Of a DNA stretch of 64,000 nucleotides, positions 50,742 to 58,696 are shown piece after piece (the first letter of the stretch is position 1; the number at the start of each line of letters is the position of its first letter). The DNA lies in NCBI RefSeq assembly GCF_044761985.1, contig NZ_JBIWDK010000010.1, forward strand, positions 1-64,000, written 5' to 3'. A program made the translations under genes and the position numbers. This stretch comes from Peribacillus sp044761985 (lineage in GTDB: Bacteria > Bacillota > Bacilli > Bacillales > DSM-1321). The notes under the pieces are model-generated. The model saw only the letters and a list, made by a program, of their open reading frames with translations, was not told the DNA's origin and did no database searches.

Positions 50742-51191
50742 ATGTCATCAAGTACTAAAAATAATCAAATCGGTCCCGCTCGGTTTGCCGTTGCTATTCA
50801 CTCTCTGGTTTGGCTGGCGCAAAGTGGGAAGCTGCTGACGAGTTCCGTGATTGCATCAAAGGTCCATTCACATGCTACGTTTTTACGGAGGGTGATGGCC
50901 CAGCTTGCGGTAGCTGGAATCGTCGAGACCAAGGAAGGGCGTGAAGGTGGATATAGTCTTCATGTACCCGCCGATATCCTGACCTTGGCAGATGTATATC
51001 TGGCAGTGCGACCGGAATGTCTTGATTTCCTGGATACGAGTGAATGCGGGGAAGTCGGGAAACAGCTTGATCATGCTTTGGAAGAAATCATGAATGAGGC
51101 AGAACAGGAAACCCTGAAGCTCTTGAAAGGGTACACGCTAGAACAGTTCATGGACAAAATTGATTTTTCCGAAAGTGGGTACCTAGGCTAA
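50742..51191 (+). CDS. Rrf2-family transcriptional regulator
   Basis: 149 residues from ATG 50742 with AGGAGG upstream. The winged helix runs from GPARFAVAIHSLVWLAQ to VHSHATFLRRVMAQLAVAGIVETKEGREGGYSLHVPADILTLADVYLAV, the typical Rrf2 core. Two cysteines (CLDFLDTSEC) remain where iron-sulfur Rrf2 proteins have three, so a cluster is doubtful; it resembles YwnA/YwgB-type members. The DsbA-type gene lies 75 bp downstream on the same strand and is its likely target. Confidence 0.88.
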   Translation: MSSSTKNNQIGPARFAVAIHSLVWLAQSGKLLTSSVIASKVHSHATFLRRVMAQLAVAGIVETKEGREGGYSLHVPADILTLADVYLAVRPECLDFLDTSECGEVGKQLDHALEEIMNEAEQETLKLLKGYTLEQFMDKIDFSESGYLG

Positions 51192-51266
51192 TATCCTTGC
51201 AGAAGGATATTCTGCCCTATATAATGTGCTTAAAGTAATTGCATTTAATTCAAGGAGGGTCTTAAC

Positions 51267-51971
51267 ATGAAGGTGGAAATTTGGTCGGATTATCAATGTC
51301 CGTTTTGTTATATTGGAAAGCGTCGTTTCGAGGATGCGTTGAATCAATTTGAAAATAAGGATCAGGTCGAGGTTGAATTCCGTAGTTTTGAGTTGAATCC
51401 GGAAGCGGAACGGGATATCAATATGAGCCAAAGTGAGATGTTGGCGAAGAAATACGGCATGTCACAGGCTCAGGTGGAAGCCAACAGCCAAAATATGACC
51501 CAACAAGCTGCAGAGTTGGGGCTTGACTATCATTTAGACAAAGTCGTCTTGACGAATTCCTTTGATGCTCACCGCTTGATGCATTTTGCCGAATCAAAAG
51601 GAAAAGGGAAAGAAATGAATGAACGTCTGTTCAAAGCATACTTCACGGAAGGCAAGCATATCGGCGACCATGCCACATTGGCGGATTTGGCAGAAGAAGT
51701 CGGTCTTGATCAGTCTGAAGTGGAAAAGATGTTAGCGGGCACAGCCTTCACGGCGGAAGTAAGGGGCAACGAACAAGAAGGAAGTTTGCTTGGGATTACG
51801 GGAGTTCCATTCTATGTGATCAACCGAAAGTACGGCGTCTCAGGAGCTCAGCCTGCCGAAGCGTTTTTAGATACATTGAGGAAGGTATGGGCAGAGGAAA
51901 ACCCGTTGCAAATGGTGAATGAAACAGGGGATGCTTGCACGGATGGTTCTTGTAGCGTACCGGAAAAGTAA
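51267..51971 (+). CDS. DsbA-family oxidoreductase, FrnE-like
   Basis: 234 residues, cytosolic. The thioredoxin-fold active site CPFC is at residues 11-14, the cis-Pro loop is GVPFYVIN, and the helical insertion carries DAHRLMHFAESKGKGKEMNERLFKAYFTEG. The C-terminus has CTDGSC, the extra CX4C pair described for FrnE proteins. The family handles disulfides under oxidative stress. Clustered with the Rrf2 regulator. Confidence 0.9.
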   Translation: MKVEIWSDYQCPFCYIGKRRFEDALNQFENKDQVEVEFRSFELNPEAERDINMSQSEMLAKKYGMSQAQVEANSQNMTQQAAELGLDYHLDKVVLTNSFDAHRLMHFAESKGKGKEMNERLFKAYFTEGKHIGDHATLADLAEEVGLDQSEVEKMLAGTAFTAEVRGNEQEGSLLGITGVPFYVINRKYGVSGAQPAEAFLDTLRKVWAEENPLQMVNETGDACTDGSCSVPEK

Positions 51972-51982
51972 ACGCTACGAAT

Positions 51983-52017
51983 GGAGACTTGGACATGTTC
52001 TGAGTCTCTTTTTTTAT
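51983..52017 (+). terminator. Terminator of the FrnE-like gene
   Basis: GAGACT and AGTCTC form a short stem, then T9. Confidence 0.6.
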
Positions 52018-52129
52018 GTAAAGGATCCCGGGGATACGGAAAGAAGCTTCTTTTTTATAGTTTCATAGACTGAAAATTTGTATAATGGGGATAAGACTAT
52101 AGATGAAGCATACATATGGAGGGTCATGA

Positions 52130-52933
52130 ATGAGTAAGCTTAACGGCAGGACAGTTGCTCTTTTGGGAGCAAGGAAAATGGAAGAACTCAGTAAAATCGT
52201 TGATAATCTAGGGGGCGTCCCGCTTGTCCGGTCAGCACAAGGCACGGTATATCTGGATGATTCCCATCTGGAGGAGGATGTTACCCGTTTAATAGAAGGA
52301 GAGTTCGATTGGATCATTCTTACGACGGGAGTGGGCACGGAACTCTTATATAATACCGCTGTAAGAATGGAAGCGGGGGACCGTTTTATAGAAGCTTTGC
52401 AAAAAATGAAGATTGCCGTTCGTGGGTATAAAACGAAAAACCTGCTTAAGAAGCTTGGCCTGGAGCCTGACGTCCGTGATGATGATGGCAGTACGGCAGG
52501 ATTGGTTCGCAATCTTGATGGACATTTGCTCGGCGGTGTGAAAGTCGCCTTGCAACTGCATGGAGATCCGGCACCGCTTTTGATGAACTGGTTGGATGAA
52601 CAAAAAGTCGAACATAAAGAGATATTGCCCTATGAACATATTGCCCCGGAAACCGAAACGATGCATCTCTTAATTGGGGAAATCCTCGATGGGAAAATAG
52701 ATGCCGTTGTGTTCACGAGTGCGCCCCAGCCTCGAAATTTGATGAGATTTGCCCGTGAACTAGGTGTGGAAAAACGCTTAATTGACCGCTTTGCAACGGA
52801 TGTCGTGGCCCTGGCTGTCGGTAAAGTGACGGCGCAAGTCATCATCGAGGCAGGGATTGACCGGGTCATCTATCCAGAAGATCAACGGATGGGCAGTGCG
52901 ATGGTCGAGCTGGTGAAGTTTTATACGAGTTAA
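52130..52933 (+). CDS. Uroporphyrinogen-III synthase-like protein (HemD family)
   Basis: 267 residues with the two alternating Rossmann-like lobes of HemD: GRTVALLGARKMEELSKIVDNLGGVPLVRSA at the start and IDAVVFTSAPQPRNLMRFARELG in the second lobe. HemD cyclises hydroxymethylbilane to uroporphyrinogen III for haem, siroheme and B12. In Bacillus hemD normally sits in hemAXCDBL. This copy is alone, so it may be a second or specialised one. Confidence 0.75.
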   Translation: MSKLNGRTVALLGARKMEELSKIVDNLGGVPLVRSAQGTVYLDDSHLEEDVTRLIEGEFDWIILTTGVGTELLYNTAVRMEAGDRFIEALQKMKIAVRGYKTKNLLKKLGLEPDVRDDDGSTAGLVRNLDGHLLGGVKVALQLHGDPAPLLMNWLDEQKVEHKEILPYEHIAPETETMHLLIGEILDGKIDAVVFTSAPQPRNLMRFARELGVEKRLIDRFATDVVALAVGKVTAQVIIEAGIDRVIYPEDQRMGSAMVELVKFYTS

Positions 52934-53012
52934 ATGAAATCTATCGTAAAGCGTTAGTCTTCTAATCTTTCATTCAGTAAGCCGCCGATTGATGACAGGG
53001 GGGAAGCCTTAT

Positions 53013-53189
53013 ATGGAATGGACTATTGGTGATGTATTGTGGCAATTATTTTTCCTGGGACTTCTTGTATTACTGGTTGTGATGATCGTGAAAATCATTC
53101 GTTTTTTTCAAAAACATACGAAAGGCGTTTCCAGCGTGGAAAAGAAGACGAAAGAACTTGAGGGACGCATCGATAAAGACAAAAAGTGA
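53013..53189 (+). CDS. Small membrane protein (DUF4083-like)
   Basis: 58 residues: one membrane helix (about 9-29, LWQLFFLGLLVLLVVMIVKII) followed by a basic, charged tail (KKTKELEGRIDKDKK). This resembles DUF4083 proteins. ATG 53013 follows GGGGGGAAGCC. The role is unknown. Confidence 0.6.
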   Translation: MEWTIGDVLWQLFFLGLLVLLVVMIVKIIRFFQKHTKGVSSVEKKTKELEGRIDKDKK

Positions 53190-53278
53190 AGAGGACCCGG
53201 TTATATTACATACAATCTTTACTTCCTTCCTAAATGGGGTAGAGTATCTAAGTAACTTTTTCTTGGGGGGAAGTATAT

Positions 53279-53701
53279 ATGAAACGTACCGGTGAATTTG
53301 TGTTAAGCATTATTGGAGTATCGATCGCAACCATTTCCTTACTTGTGGGAATCATTACGGCTGTCTACACCAGCACGGTCGACCTAACGGAACTGGTTGA
53401 ATATTCATTAGGTTCCGACGTGGAGATGGCGGCTTCCGAAATGGAGATGACACTCCAACTGTTCCACGTACTATTGTGGGGAGGAATTGTATCGTTGGCG
53501 TTTGCTCTGCTAGGTGGACTGATTGCCATCATTCTCTTGAAAAAAGGCAGAGTGAAAGCGGCCGGTATTGTATTCATCATTATCGGCATTCTTACTATAT
53601 TCCATATATGGCCACTGATCTTCTTCATCGTGCCGGGAATTATGTGCCTAGTAAGGAAAGAAAGAATTCAAAATGAAGAGATTGAATATAACCAGTATTA
53701 A
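53279..53701 (+). CDS. DUF4064-type membrane protein
   Basis: 140 residues with four hydrophobic segments (about 10-30, 58-85, 95-112 and 114-125). MKRTGEFVLSIIGVSIATISLLVG at the start and LLGGLIAIILLKKGRVKAAGIVFIIIGILTIF in the middle are typical of DUF4064 proteins. No catalytic residues are seen and the function is unknown. Good GGGGGGAAG site. Confidence 0.7.
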   Translation: MKRTGEFVLSIIGVSIATISLLVGIITAVYTSTVDLTELVEYSLGSDVEMAASEMEMTLQLFHVLLWGGIVSLAFALLGGLIAIILLKKGRVKAAGIVFIIIGILTIFHIWPLIFFIVPGIMCLVRKERIQNEEIEYNQY

Positions 53702-53742
53702 ATATCATTCTCCATGTCTAGTTGCTTACATCAAATGAAGGG

Positions 53743-53776
53743 GCGCATTCGATTTACCTATCGAATGCGCTTCTTG
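53743..53776 (+). terminator. Terminator of the DUF4064-type gene
   Basis: GCGCATTCGAT and ATCGAATGCGC form a perfect 11-bp stem with a 6-nt loop; the downstream T-run is weak. Confidence 0.65.
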
Positions 53777-53872
53777 CTAGGTTACATAAAAGTCCCAAGC
53801 TGAACGGAGGAATCGAACCAATTGTTCCTTTGTCTGTTTATTATCTGTTGCCTCATTCTACCATCTGAAAGG

Positions 53873-53902
53873 ATAATTCAACCGCTATAACGAATAATTC
53901 AA
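53873..53902 (-). repeat. Two TTGAATTAT motifs exactly 21 bp apart
   Basis: On the minus strand TTGAATTAT occurs twice, ending at 53873 and 53894. It resembles the TTGAAT core and 21-bp phase of the array at 15090. Confidence 0.4.
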
Positions 53903-54005
53903 TAATATGCCAAAGTTAGGGGAAAATGTGGGCATTTGTATGAAGTGATTATGTTCTTACTGTGATATAATGACTAGACTAAAACACAAGAGAGAGGGAC
54001 TTCGA

Positions 54006-54554
54006 TTGGAAAAAAGCAAAGAGGTTTTTTCGTGGGTTAAAGCGATTGGGATTGCGGTCGTATTGGCTTTTCTGATTCGAACATATATATTTGCCCCTAT
54101 AGTCGTGGATGGGGAATCTATGATGCCGACTTTACAAGATCATGAAAGAATTGTGCTCACTAAGTTTGGCACGAGTATTGGTAGCATCGACCGATTTGAT
54201 ATCGTCGTCTTCCATGCAACGGAAGATAAAGATTACATAAAACGGGTGATTGGCCTCCCGGGTGATCATATTGAATATAAGGATGACACGCTTTATATTA
54301 ATGGCAAGAAATATGATGAACCCTATTTAGATGAATATAAAGAAGAAATGGGCGGGGAGCCATTGACTGGTTCTTTCAAGCTTGAGGAAGTGTCAGGCAG
54401 CATGACCGTACCGGATGACCACCTGTTCGTGATGGGGGACAACCGCCAGAATAGTCTGGACAGCCGTGAAATCGGACCCGTTTCCGTAGAGGAAATAGTC
54501 GGTAAGGCGAATTTGGTATATTGGCCCATCAAGGAATTTAAAATCGTGAAATAA
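54006..54554 (+). CDS. Type I signal peptidase
   Basis: 182 residues from TTG 54006 behind GAGAGGGAC. The ATG at 53970 would fall inside the -10 region TATAATG. One N-terminal membrane helix (about 11-29), the catalytic Ser in GESMMPTL (Ser38) and the general-base Lys in DYIKRVIGLPGD (Lys79) are followed by MGDNRQNSLDSREIG. The single membrane span and length are those of Bacillus SipS/SipT-type enzymes, which cleave secretory signal peptides outside the membrane. Which paralogue it is cannot be decided. Confidence 0.93.
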   Translation: MEKSKEVFSWVKAIGIAVVLAFLIRTYIFAPIVVDGESMMPTLQDHERIVLTKFGTSIGSIDRFDIVVFHATEDKDYIKRVIGLPGDHIEYKDDTLYINGKKYDEPYLDEYKEEMGGEPLTGSFKLEEVSGSMTVPDDHLFVMGDNRQNSLDSREIGPVSVEEIVGKANLVYWPIKEFKIVK

Positions 54555-54556
54555 AG

Positions 54557-54588
54557 GAACGGACTCGACTATCGAGTCCGTTCTTTCG
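54557..54588. terminator. Bidirectional terminator between signal peptidase and VOC genes
   Basis: AACGGACTCGA and TCGAGTCCGTT form a perfect 11-bp stem with a 3-nt loop followed by TCTTTC. Confidence 0.8.
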
Positions 54589-55263
54589 TTATGCTTTAGA
54601 AATCCGCGTTTCGCCTGCACCATCTTGGATGATGCGTGTTTTGAAATCGACTTCTATCATGAGAGGATGGATTTCGGCATATTGCTCTGAAAAAATCCAC
54701 CGTCGTCCTGGTTTGCCCAACAATAGAAATGCCCCGTCGCTACCCATGAATGTAAGACCATCGGGATTCAAGGATTCGCCATCCCGGATTGGGATATTCC
54801 TGTTGATCAGCTGTTGGCCAATCCCCTCGATATCCCGAGTCGTCAGATTGATCTCCCCGATGCTTAATAAAGAGTTCATTGAAAAAGGCTCATTGCTCTC
54901 GGGTGCGATGGAATGCCTTGCAATGAACTCGACAACATTATGGCTAGGGTCGGTGAAATAAAGCGAATGGGCATGGATATGGCTGAAGTACACTTCATCA
55001 ACCCCCTCTTCCCTATTTAAAGGAGTGCGTGCGGTGATCCATTTCTTCGCCTCCTTGAATTGATTGGAAGGGATGTTGAAGGCCAAATGATAGAATGGCT
55101 TGCTACCGCTTTTGGCTTCAGTGAAAATCAATTCACTTGCCCCTATCTTTATCGAAAAGCTATTAGGTGTCTCCCTGAGTAATTTGGCGCCAAGCCGGTT
55201 CAGATAAAAAGCTTTTGTTTTTGCTAGAGAATTTGAAGCGAGGTTTACTTTGTTGATCAGCAT
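54589..55263 (-). CDS. VOC-family (glyoxalase/dioxygenase-fold) protein
   Basis: 224 residues from ATG 55263 with AAAAGGGGTG upstream. Two VOC beta-alpha-beta-beta-beta modules are seen: INKVNLASNSLAKTKAFYLNRLGAKLL with LYFTDPSHNVVEFIAR, and LLSIGEINLTTRDIEGIGQQLINRNIP in the second half. FxxDPxxNxxEF is the usual metal-site strand of the family. The substrate is unknown. Confidence 0.8.
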   Translation of the reverse strand: MLINKVNLASNSLAKTKAFYLNRLGAKLLRETPNSFSIKIGASELIFTEAKSGSKPFYHLAFNIPSNQFKEAKKWITARTPLNREEGVDEVYFSHIHAHSLYFTDPSHNVVEFIARHSIAPESNEPFSMNSLLSIGEINLTTRDIEGIGQQLINRNIPIRDGESLNPDGLTFMGSDGAFLLLGKPGRRWIFSEQYAEIHPLMIEVDFKTRIIQDGAGETRISKA

Positions 55264-55405
55264 AACTTCACACCCCTTTTCCTTATTTCTTCCATTATAA
55301 AATAATTCGGCTGGATAAGCGCCAAAAGGAAATTTATCTGCAAATTTTGAAGTTTTTTTTAGAAAAACCACTCATTTGGGTTAAATTGGGTTATTCTATA
55401 AGGTA

Positions 55406-55450
55406 GAAGTAATCACGTTAACCAGACCCGTACCGAAATTGGATTACTTC
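55406..55450 (+). repeat. 9-bp perfect inverted repeat upstream of the DedA gene
   Basis: GAAGTAATC (55406-55414) and GATTACTTC (55442-55450) flank 27 bp. They lie 33 bp before the DedA start, in what is probably the transcribed leader. Function unknown. Confidence 0.5.
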
Positions 55451-55482
55451 TTACATAGGGTGTCTGAGATGGAGTACGAAGA

Positions 55483-55968
55483 ATGGACATGGTAAAAGAG
55501 TTAATTTCAAACTATGGTTATTTTGCGATATATGGACTTTTAGCATTAGGGATCATCGGGTTGCCTGTTCCCGATGAGTTCATGATGACGTTTGTCGGCT
55601 ATTTGGCTTCTATTTCTGTTTTGAATGTACAAGGTGCATTCTTTGTCAGCTTTCTAGGTTCGGTTTCGGGGATGTTGGTCAGTTATTTCATCGGGAAAAA
55701 AATTGGCAAGCCTTTCCTAAGGAAACATGGAAGGTGGATTCGGATGACTCCGACACGGTTGGAGAGTCTTGAGAGATGGTTTAATAAATACGGACCGTGG
55801 ACCCTTATCATCGCCTATTTCATTCCGGGAATCCGCCATTTTGCCAGTTATTTTTCTGGAATGAATGGAATGGGTAAACGCAAATATTGTATCTTTGCTG
55901 GTGTAGGGGCATTCAGTTGGTGCTTGGTGTTTACTGCTGTTGGCTATTTCATTGGTGTTTTGACTTAA
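55483..55968 (+). CDS. DedA-family membrane protein (YbfM-like)
   Basis: 161 residues, about five hydrophobic segments. LLALGIIGLPVPDEFMMTFVGYLAS holds the conserved acidic entry motif of the VTT/DedA domain, and FIPGIRHFASYFSGMNGMGKRKY the Arg-containing re-entrant motif. DedA proteins are linked to undecaprenyl-phosphate or phospholipid translocation and proton-motive force. The protein matches the short YbfM subgroup in length. Confidence 0.88.
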   Translation: MDMVKELISNYGYFAIYGLLALGIIGLPVPDEFMMTFVGYLASISVLNVQGAFFVSFLGSVSGMLVSYFIGKKIGKPFLRKHGRWIRMTPTRLESLERWFNKYGPWTLIIAYFIPGIRHFASYFSGMNGMGKRKYCIFAGVGAFSWCLVFTAVGYFIGVLT

Positions 55969-56197
55969 AGGATAATGGGCCTTGCCTGGCAACAAAGACT
56001 GGTTCCTTTATATATGATGGAGATCCGTTCTGTTCGTGGAAGCGGGTCTATTTTTTATGAGTGGATTGTGATTGAATCATGTGCCTGTTTTATGAGCGTC
56101 AAATTACGGGAATAAGAAAGAATGGTCTCAACACTTGGCGATAAATATAGAAATAGTGATAAAATGAGAAATATATGAAAAAGGGAGTTGTCATGAT

Positions 56198-57610
56198 TTG
56201 AGTGAATTGAATTGGCGCGAAGAAGTAGAAAAAAGAAAAATGGACCTTTTGGTCGATACACAGAACCTATTGAAGATAAAGAGTGTATTGGATGAAAGCC
56301 AAGCAACAGAAGAGGCTCCATTTGGCAAAGGAGTCAAGGAAGCATTGGATTATATGCTCCAGTTAGCGGAAAAAGACGGATTTACCGTGAAAAATGTCGA
56401 TAATGTTGCCGGGCATATTGAAATGGGCGAGGGTGAGGAGTTAATCGGGATTTTATGTCATGTCGATGTAGTTCCTGAAGGAGATGGCTGGAGCTCAGAT
56501 CCATTTGGCGCCGAGATACGCAACGGACGGATCTATGCGCGTGGGGCAATCGACGATAAAGGGCCGACGATGGCGGCTTATCATGCCATGAAACTTGTCC
56601 GGGAGCTTGGCAAGCCATTGAACAAGCGTGTTCGAATGATCATTGGTACGGATGAGGAATCAGATTGGCGTTGTGTCGATCGTTATTTCGAAGTGGAGGA
56701 AATGCCGACGATGGGCTTTGCCCCGGATGCAGATTTCCCTATCATCAGTGCGGAAAAAGGAATCTGGGATTATTCCATCATTCAGCCAGCGGATGCAGGT
56801 CCCGGAACGAATTCAGAAGTGAATGTTTTGGAATTTTCTTCAGGCCGAAGAACGAATATGGTACCCGACTTCGCAACGGCCATTGTGGAAGCGGCCAACC
56901 CTGCTGAAATCGTTGCAGGCTACCAGAACTATTTACAAAGATATTCGCTGAAAGGACAGGCTGTGCCACAAAAAAATCAAGTCCTACTTGAACTGAATGG
57001 CGTTTCAGCCCATGCGATGGAACCGAAAAATGGAGTCAATGCGGGTCTGCATTTAGCTGTGTTCTTGGCGGACTTATCACTAGATCCCCATGCAAAATCC
57101 TATTTCACTTTCATCAAGGATTATCTATTTGAAGATTCCCGTGGCACTAAGTTGGGTGTCGCCTATACGGATGAACAAACAGGTGAATTGACGATCAATG
57201 CCGGCACATTCAATTATTCGAAACAAGGCGATAGCTCCATCGGATTCAGTATGCGTTACCCGGTCACATATGAATGGGAAAAGCAAAAAGAAGCGTTAGA
57301 ACAAAAGCTTTCCACATATAATCTACGTGTGGAATCCAATTCGCTTTCGACTCCTCACTATGTGAACAGTGATAGCTTCTTGATCAAGACGCTCCAAGAA
57401 GTGTATGAAGCGGAAACGGGTGAACAAGCGGAGCTCCTTTCCATCGGTGGCGGAACATATGCCCGCTCATTAAAGGAAGGCGTCGCATTCGGCCCTCTAT
57501 TCCCAGGTAGTGAGGATATCGCGCACCAAAAGGATGAGTATATCGATATAGAAGATATGCTGAAGGCAACGGCCATTTATGCCCGTGCCATTCATGAACT
57601 AGCCAAATAA
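56198..57610 (+). CDS. pepV: Dipeptidase PepV (M20 family)
   Basis: 470 residues from TTG 56198 with AAAGGGAG upstream. This two-zinc M20 peptidase releases amino acids from dipeptides. Metal ligands are in CHVDVVPEGDGW (His), ARGAIDDKGPTMA (bridging Asp), GTDEESDWRC (catalytic Glu and ligand) and DADFPIISAEKG, with the last His near GVAFGPLFPG. Lid domain in the middle. It is followed 22 bp later by the dat gene and is probably in one operon with it. Confidence 0.92.
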   Translation: MSELNWREEVEKRKMDLLVDTQNLLKIKSVLDESQATEEAPFGKGVKEALDYMLQLAEKDGFTVKNVDNVAGHIEMGEGEELIGILCHVDVVPEGDGWSSDPFGAEIRNGRIYARGAIDDKGPTMAAYHAMKLVRELGKPLNKRVRMIIGTDEESDWRCVDRYFEVEEMPTMGFAPDADFPIISAEKGIWDYSIIQPADAGPGTNSEVNVLEFSSGRRTNMVPDFATAIVEAANPAEIVAGYQNYLQRYSLKGQAVPQKNQVLLELNGVSAHAMEPKNGVNAGLHLAVFLADLSLDPHAKSYFTFIKDYLFEDSRGTKLGVAYTDEQTGELTINAGTFNYSKQGDSSIGFSMRYPVTYEWEKQKEALEQKLSTYNLRVESNSLSTPHYVNSDSFLIKTLQEVYEAETGEQAELLSIGGGTYARSLKEGVAFGPLFPGSEDIAHQKDEYIDIEDMLKATAIYARAIHELAK

Positions 57611-57632
57611 GAGGGTAAGAAGGAGTAAGGAC

Positions 57633-58487
57633 ATGGGGAAGATCATTTATAACGGTGAATTGAAAGACCGGTCTGCCATCCAGATAGATGTCGAGGATCG
57701 AGGATACCAGTTCGGCGATGGTGTTTATGAAGTCATCCGTGTTTATAACGGAAAACTATTTGCAGCTGACATGCATCTAAACCGACTCATGGACAGCGCG
57801 AAACTGATTCAACTGAAGGTTCCTTTTACGGTGGCAGAGATCAAGGAAAGGACAAAAGAACTGATTACTGCAGAGAATCTGGAATATGGTATTGTCTACA
57901 TGCAATTGACGAGAGGCACTTCGCCCCGTAATCACGCATTTCCAATAGGTGAAGTAGACCCTGTTTTTGTCGCTTATACCAAGGACATGCCATATACAGG
58001 AAGTAAGCCTGGGGTCAAAGCTGTCACGGTTGAGGATATCCGTTGGTTACGTTGCAACATCAAGAGCTTGAATTTGCTAGGTAATATATTGGCTAAGCAG
58101 CAAGCCGTTGAAGCAGGCTGTGACGAAGCGATCCAACATCGGGATGGAACGGTTACGGAGGGAAGTTCATCCAATGTGGCGATCATCGTGAAGGGTACGC
58201 TGAAGACGCACCCGGCAACGAATCTGATCCTGAATGGGATTACCCGCCAGATCCTACTTAAGCTGTGCAACGATAAGGGCATTTCTTATGTTGAAGAACC
58301 TTTCACCCTCTCGGACATGATGGATGCGGATGAAGTCCTGTATACAAGCACAGGCGTTGAAATCACGCCAATCACCGCAATCGATGGGCAATTGATTGGG
58401 GATGGAAAGGCCGGAAGCATCACACTCCAACTACAAAAGTTATTTACACAGGAAATCGAGCGACAATGTGGTAGTTTAACTGAATAG
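57633..58487 (+). CDS. dat: D-alanine aminotransferase
   Basis: 284 residues, class IV PLP aminotransferase. YQFGDGVYEVIRVYNGKLF, the catalytic Lys in CNIKSLNLLGNILAKQQA (Lys144), EAGCDEAIQHRDGTVTEGSSSNVAII and STGVEITPITAIDGQLIG are all typical. It makes D-glutamate from D-alanine and 2-oxoglutarate for peptidoglycan. Branched-chain aminotransferase is excluded by length and the RGxxxRNH segment (RGTSPRNHAFP). Downstream of pepV, an organisation found in several Bacillaceae. Confidence 0.92.
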   Translation: MGKIIYNGELKDRSAIQIDVEDRGYQFGDGVYEVIRVYNGKLFAADMHLNRLMDSAKLIQLKVPFTVAEIKERTKELITAENLEYGIVYMQLTRGTSPRNHAFPIGEVDPVFVAYTKDMPYTGSKPGVKAVTVEDIRWLRCNIKSLNLLGNILAKQQAVEAGCDEAIQHRDGTVTEGSSSNVAIIVKGTLKTHPATNLILNGITRQILLKLCNDKGISYVEEPFTLSDMMDADEVLYTSTGVEITPITAIDGQLIGDGKAGSITLQLQKLFTQEIERQCGSLTE

Positions 58488-58493
58488 ATTCCC

Positions 58494-58527
58494 AATCCCC
58501 CTGTCTGAATGGAGGCAGGGGGATTTC
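58494..58527 (+). terminator. Terminator after dat
   Basis: AATCCCCCTG and CAGGGGGATT form a 10-bp stem with a 12-nt loop, then TTC. Confidence 0.75.
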
Positions 58528-58603
58528 TATGTGTACATTTTTCGAAACGCAACATGCTTATGAACCCGATCCCTATACGGTCCGTTTTTAGTAAGCATCC
58601 ATT

Positions 58604-58632
58604 TTGACATTTTCAAACTACAGGCATATACT
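58604..58632 (+). promoter_or_regulatory. mntH promoter
   Basis: TTGACA (58604-58609) and TATACT (58627-58632) are separated by 17 bp, an almost ideal sigma-A promoter. Confidence 0.7.
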
Positions 58633-58642
58633 TTTTCATATC

Positions 58643-58666
58643 AAAAGTTTACCTTGCGCAACTTTT
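58643..58666 (+). promoter_or_regulatory. Probable MntR operator
   Basis: AAAAGTT and AACTTTT flank 10 bp (TACCTTGCGC). The wording AGTTTACCTTGCGCAACTTT resembles B. subtilis MntR boxes. It covers about +4 to +27, a position suited to manganese-dependent repression. Confidence 0.5.
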
Positions 58667-58696
58667 TAAGCCGCGTATAAAAAGGAGTTGGAGTGC

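Noticed and set aside
53970..54005. ATG start for the signal peptidase gene
   Set aside because: The ATG is part of the -10 region TATAATG; a TTG at 54006 has the ribosome binding site.
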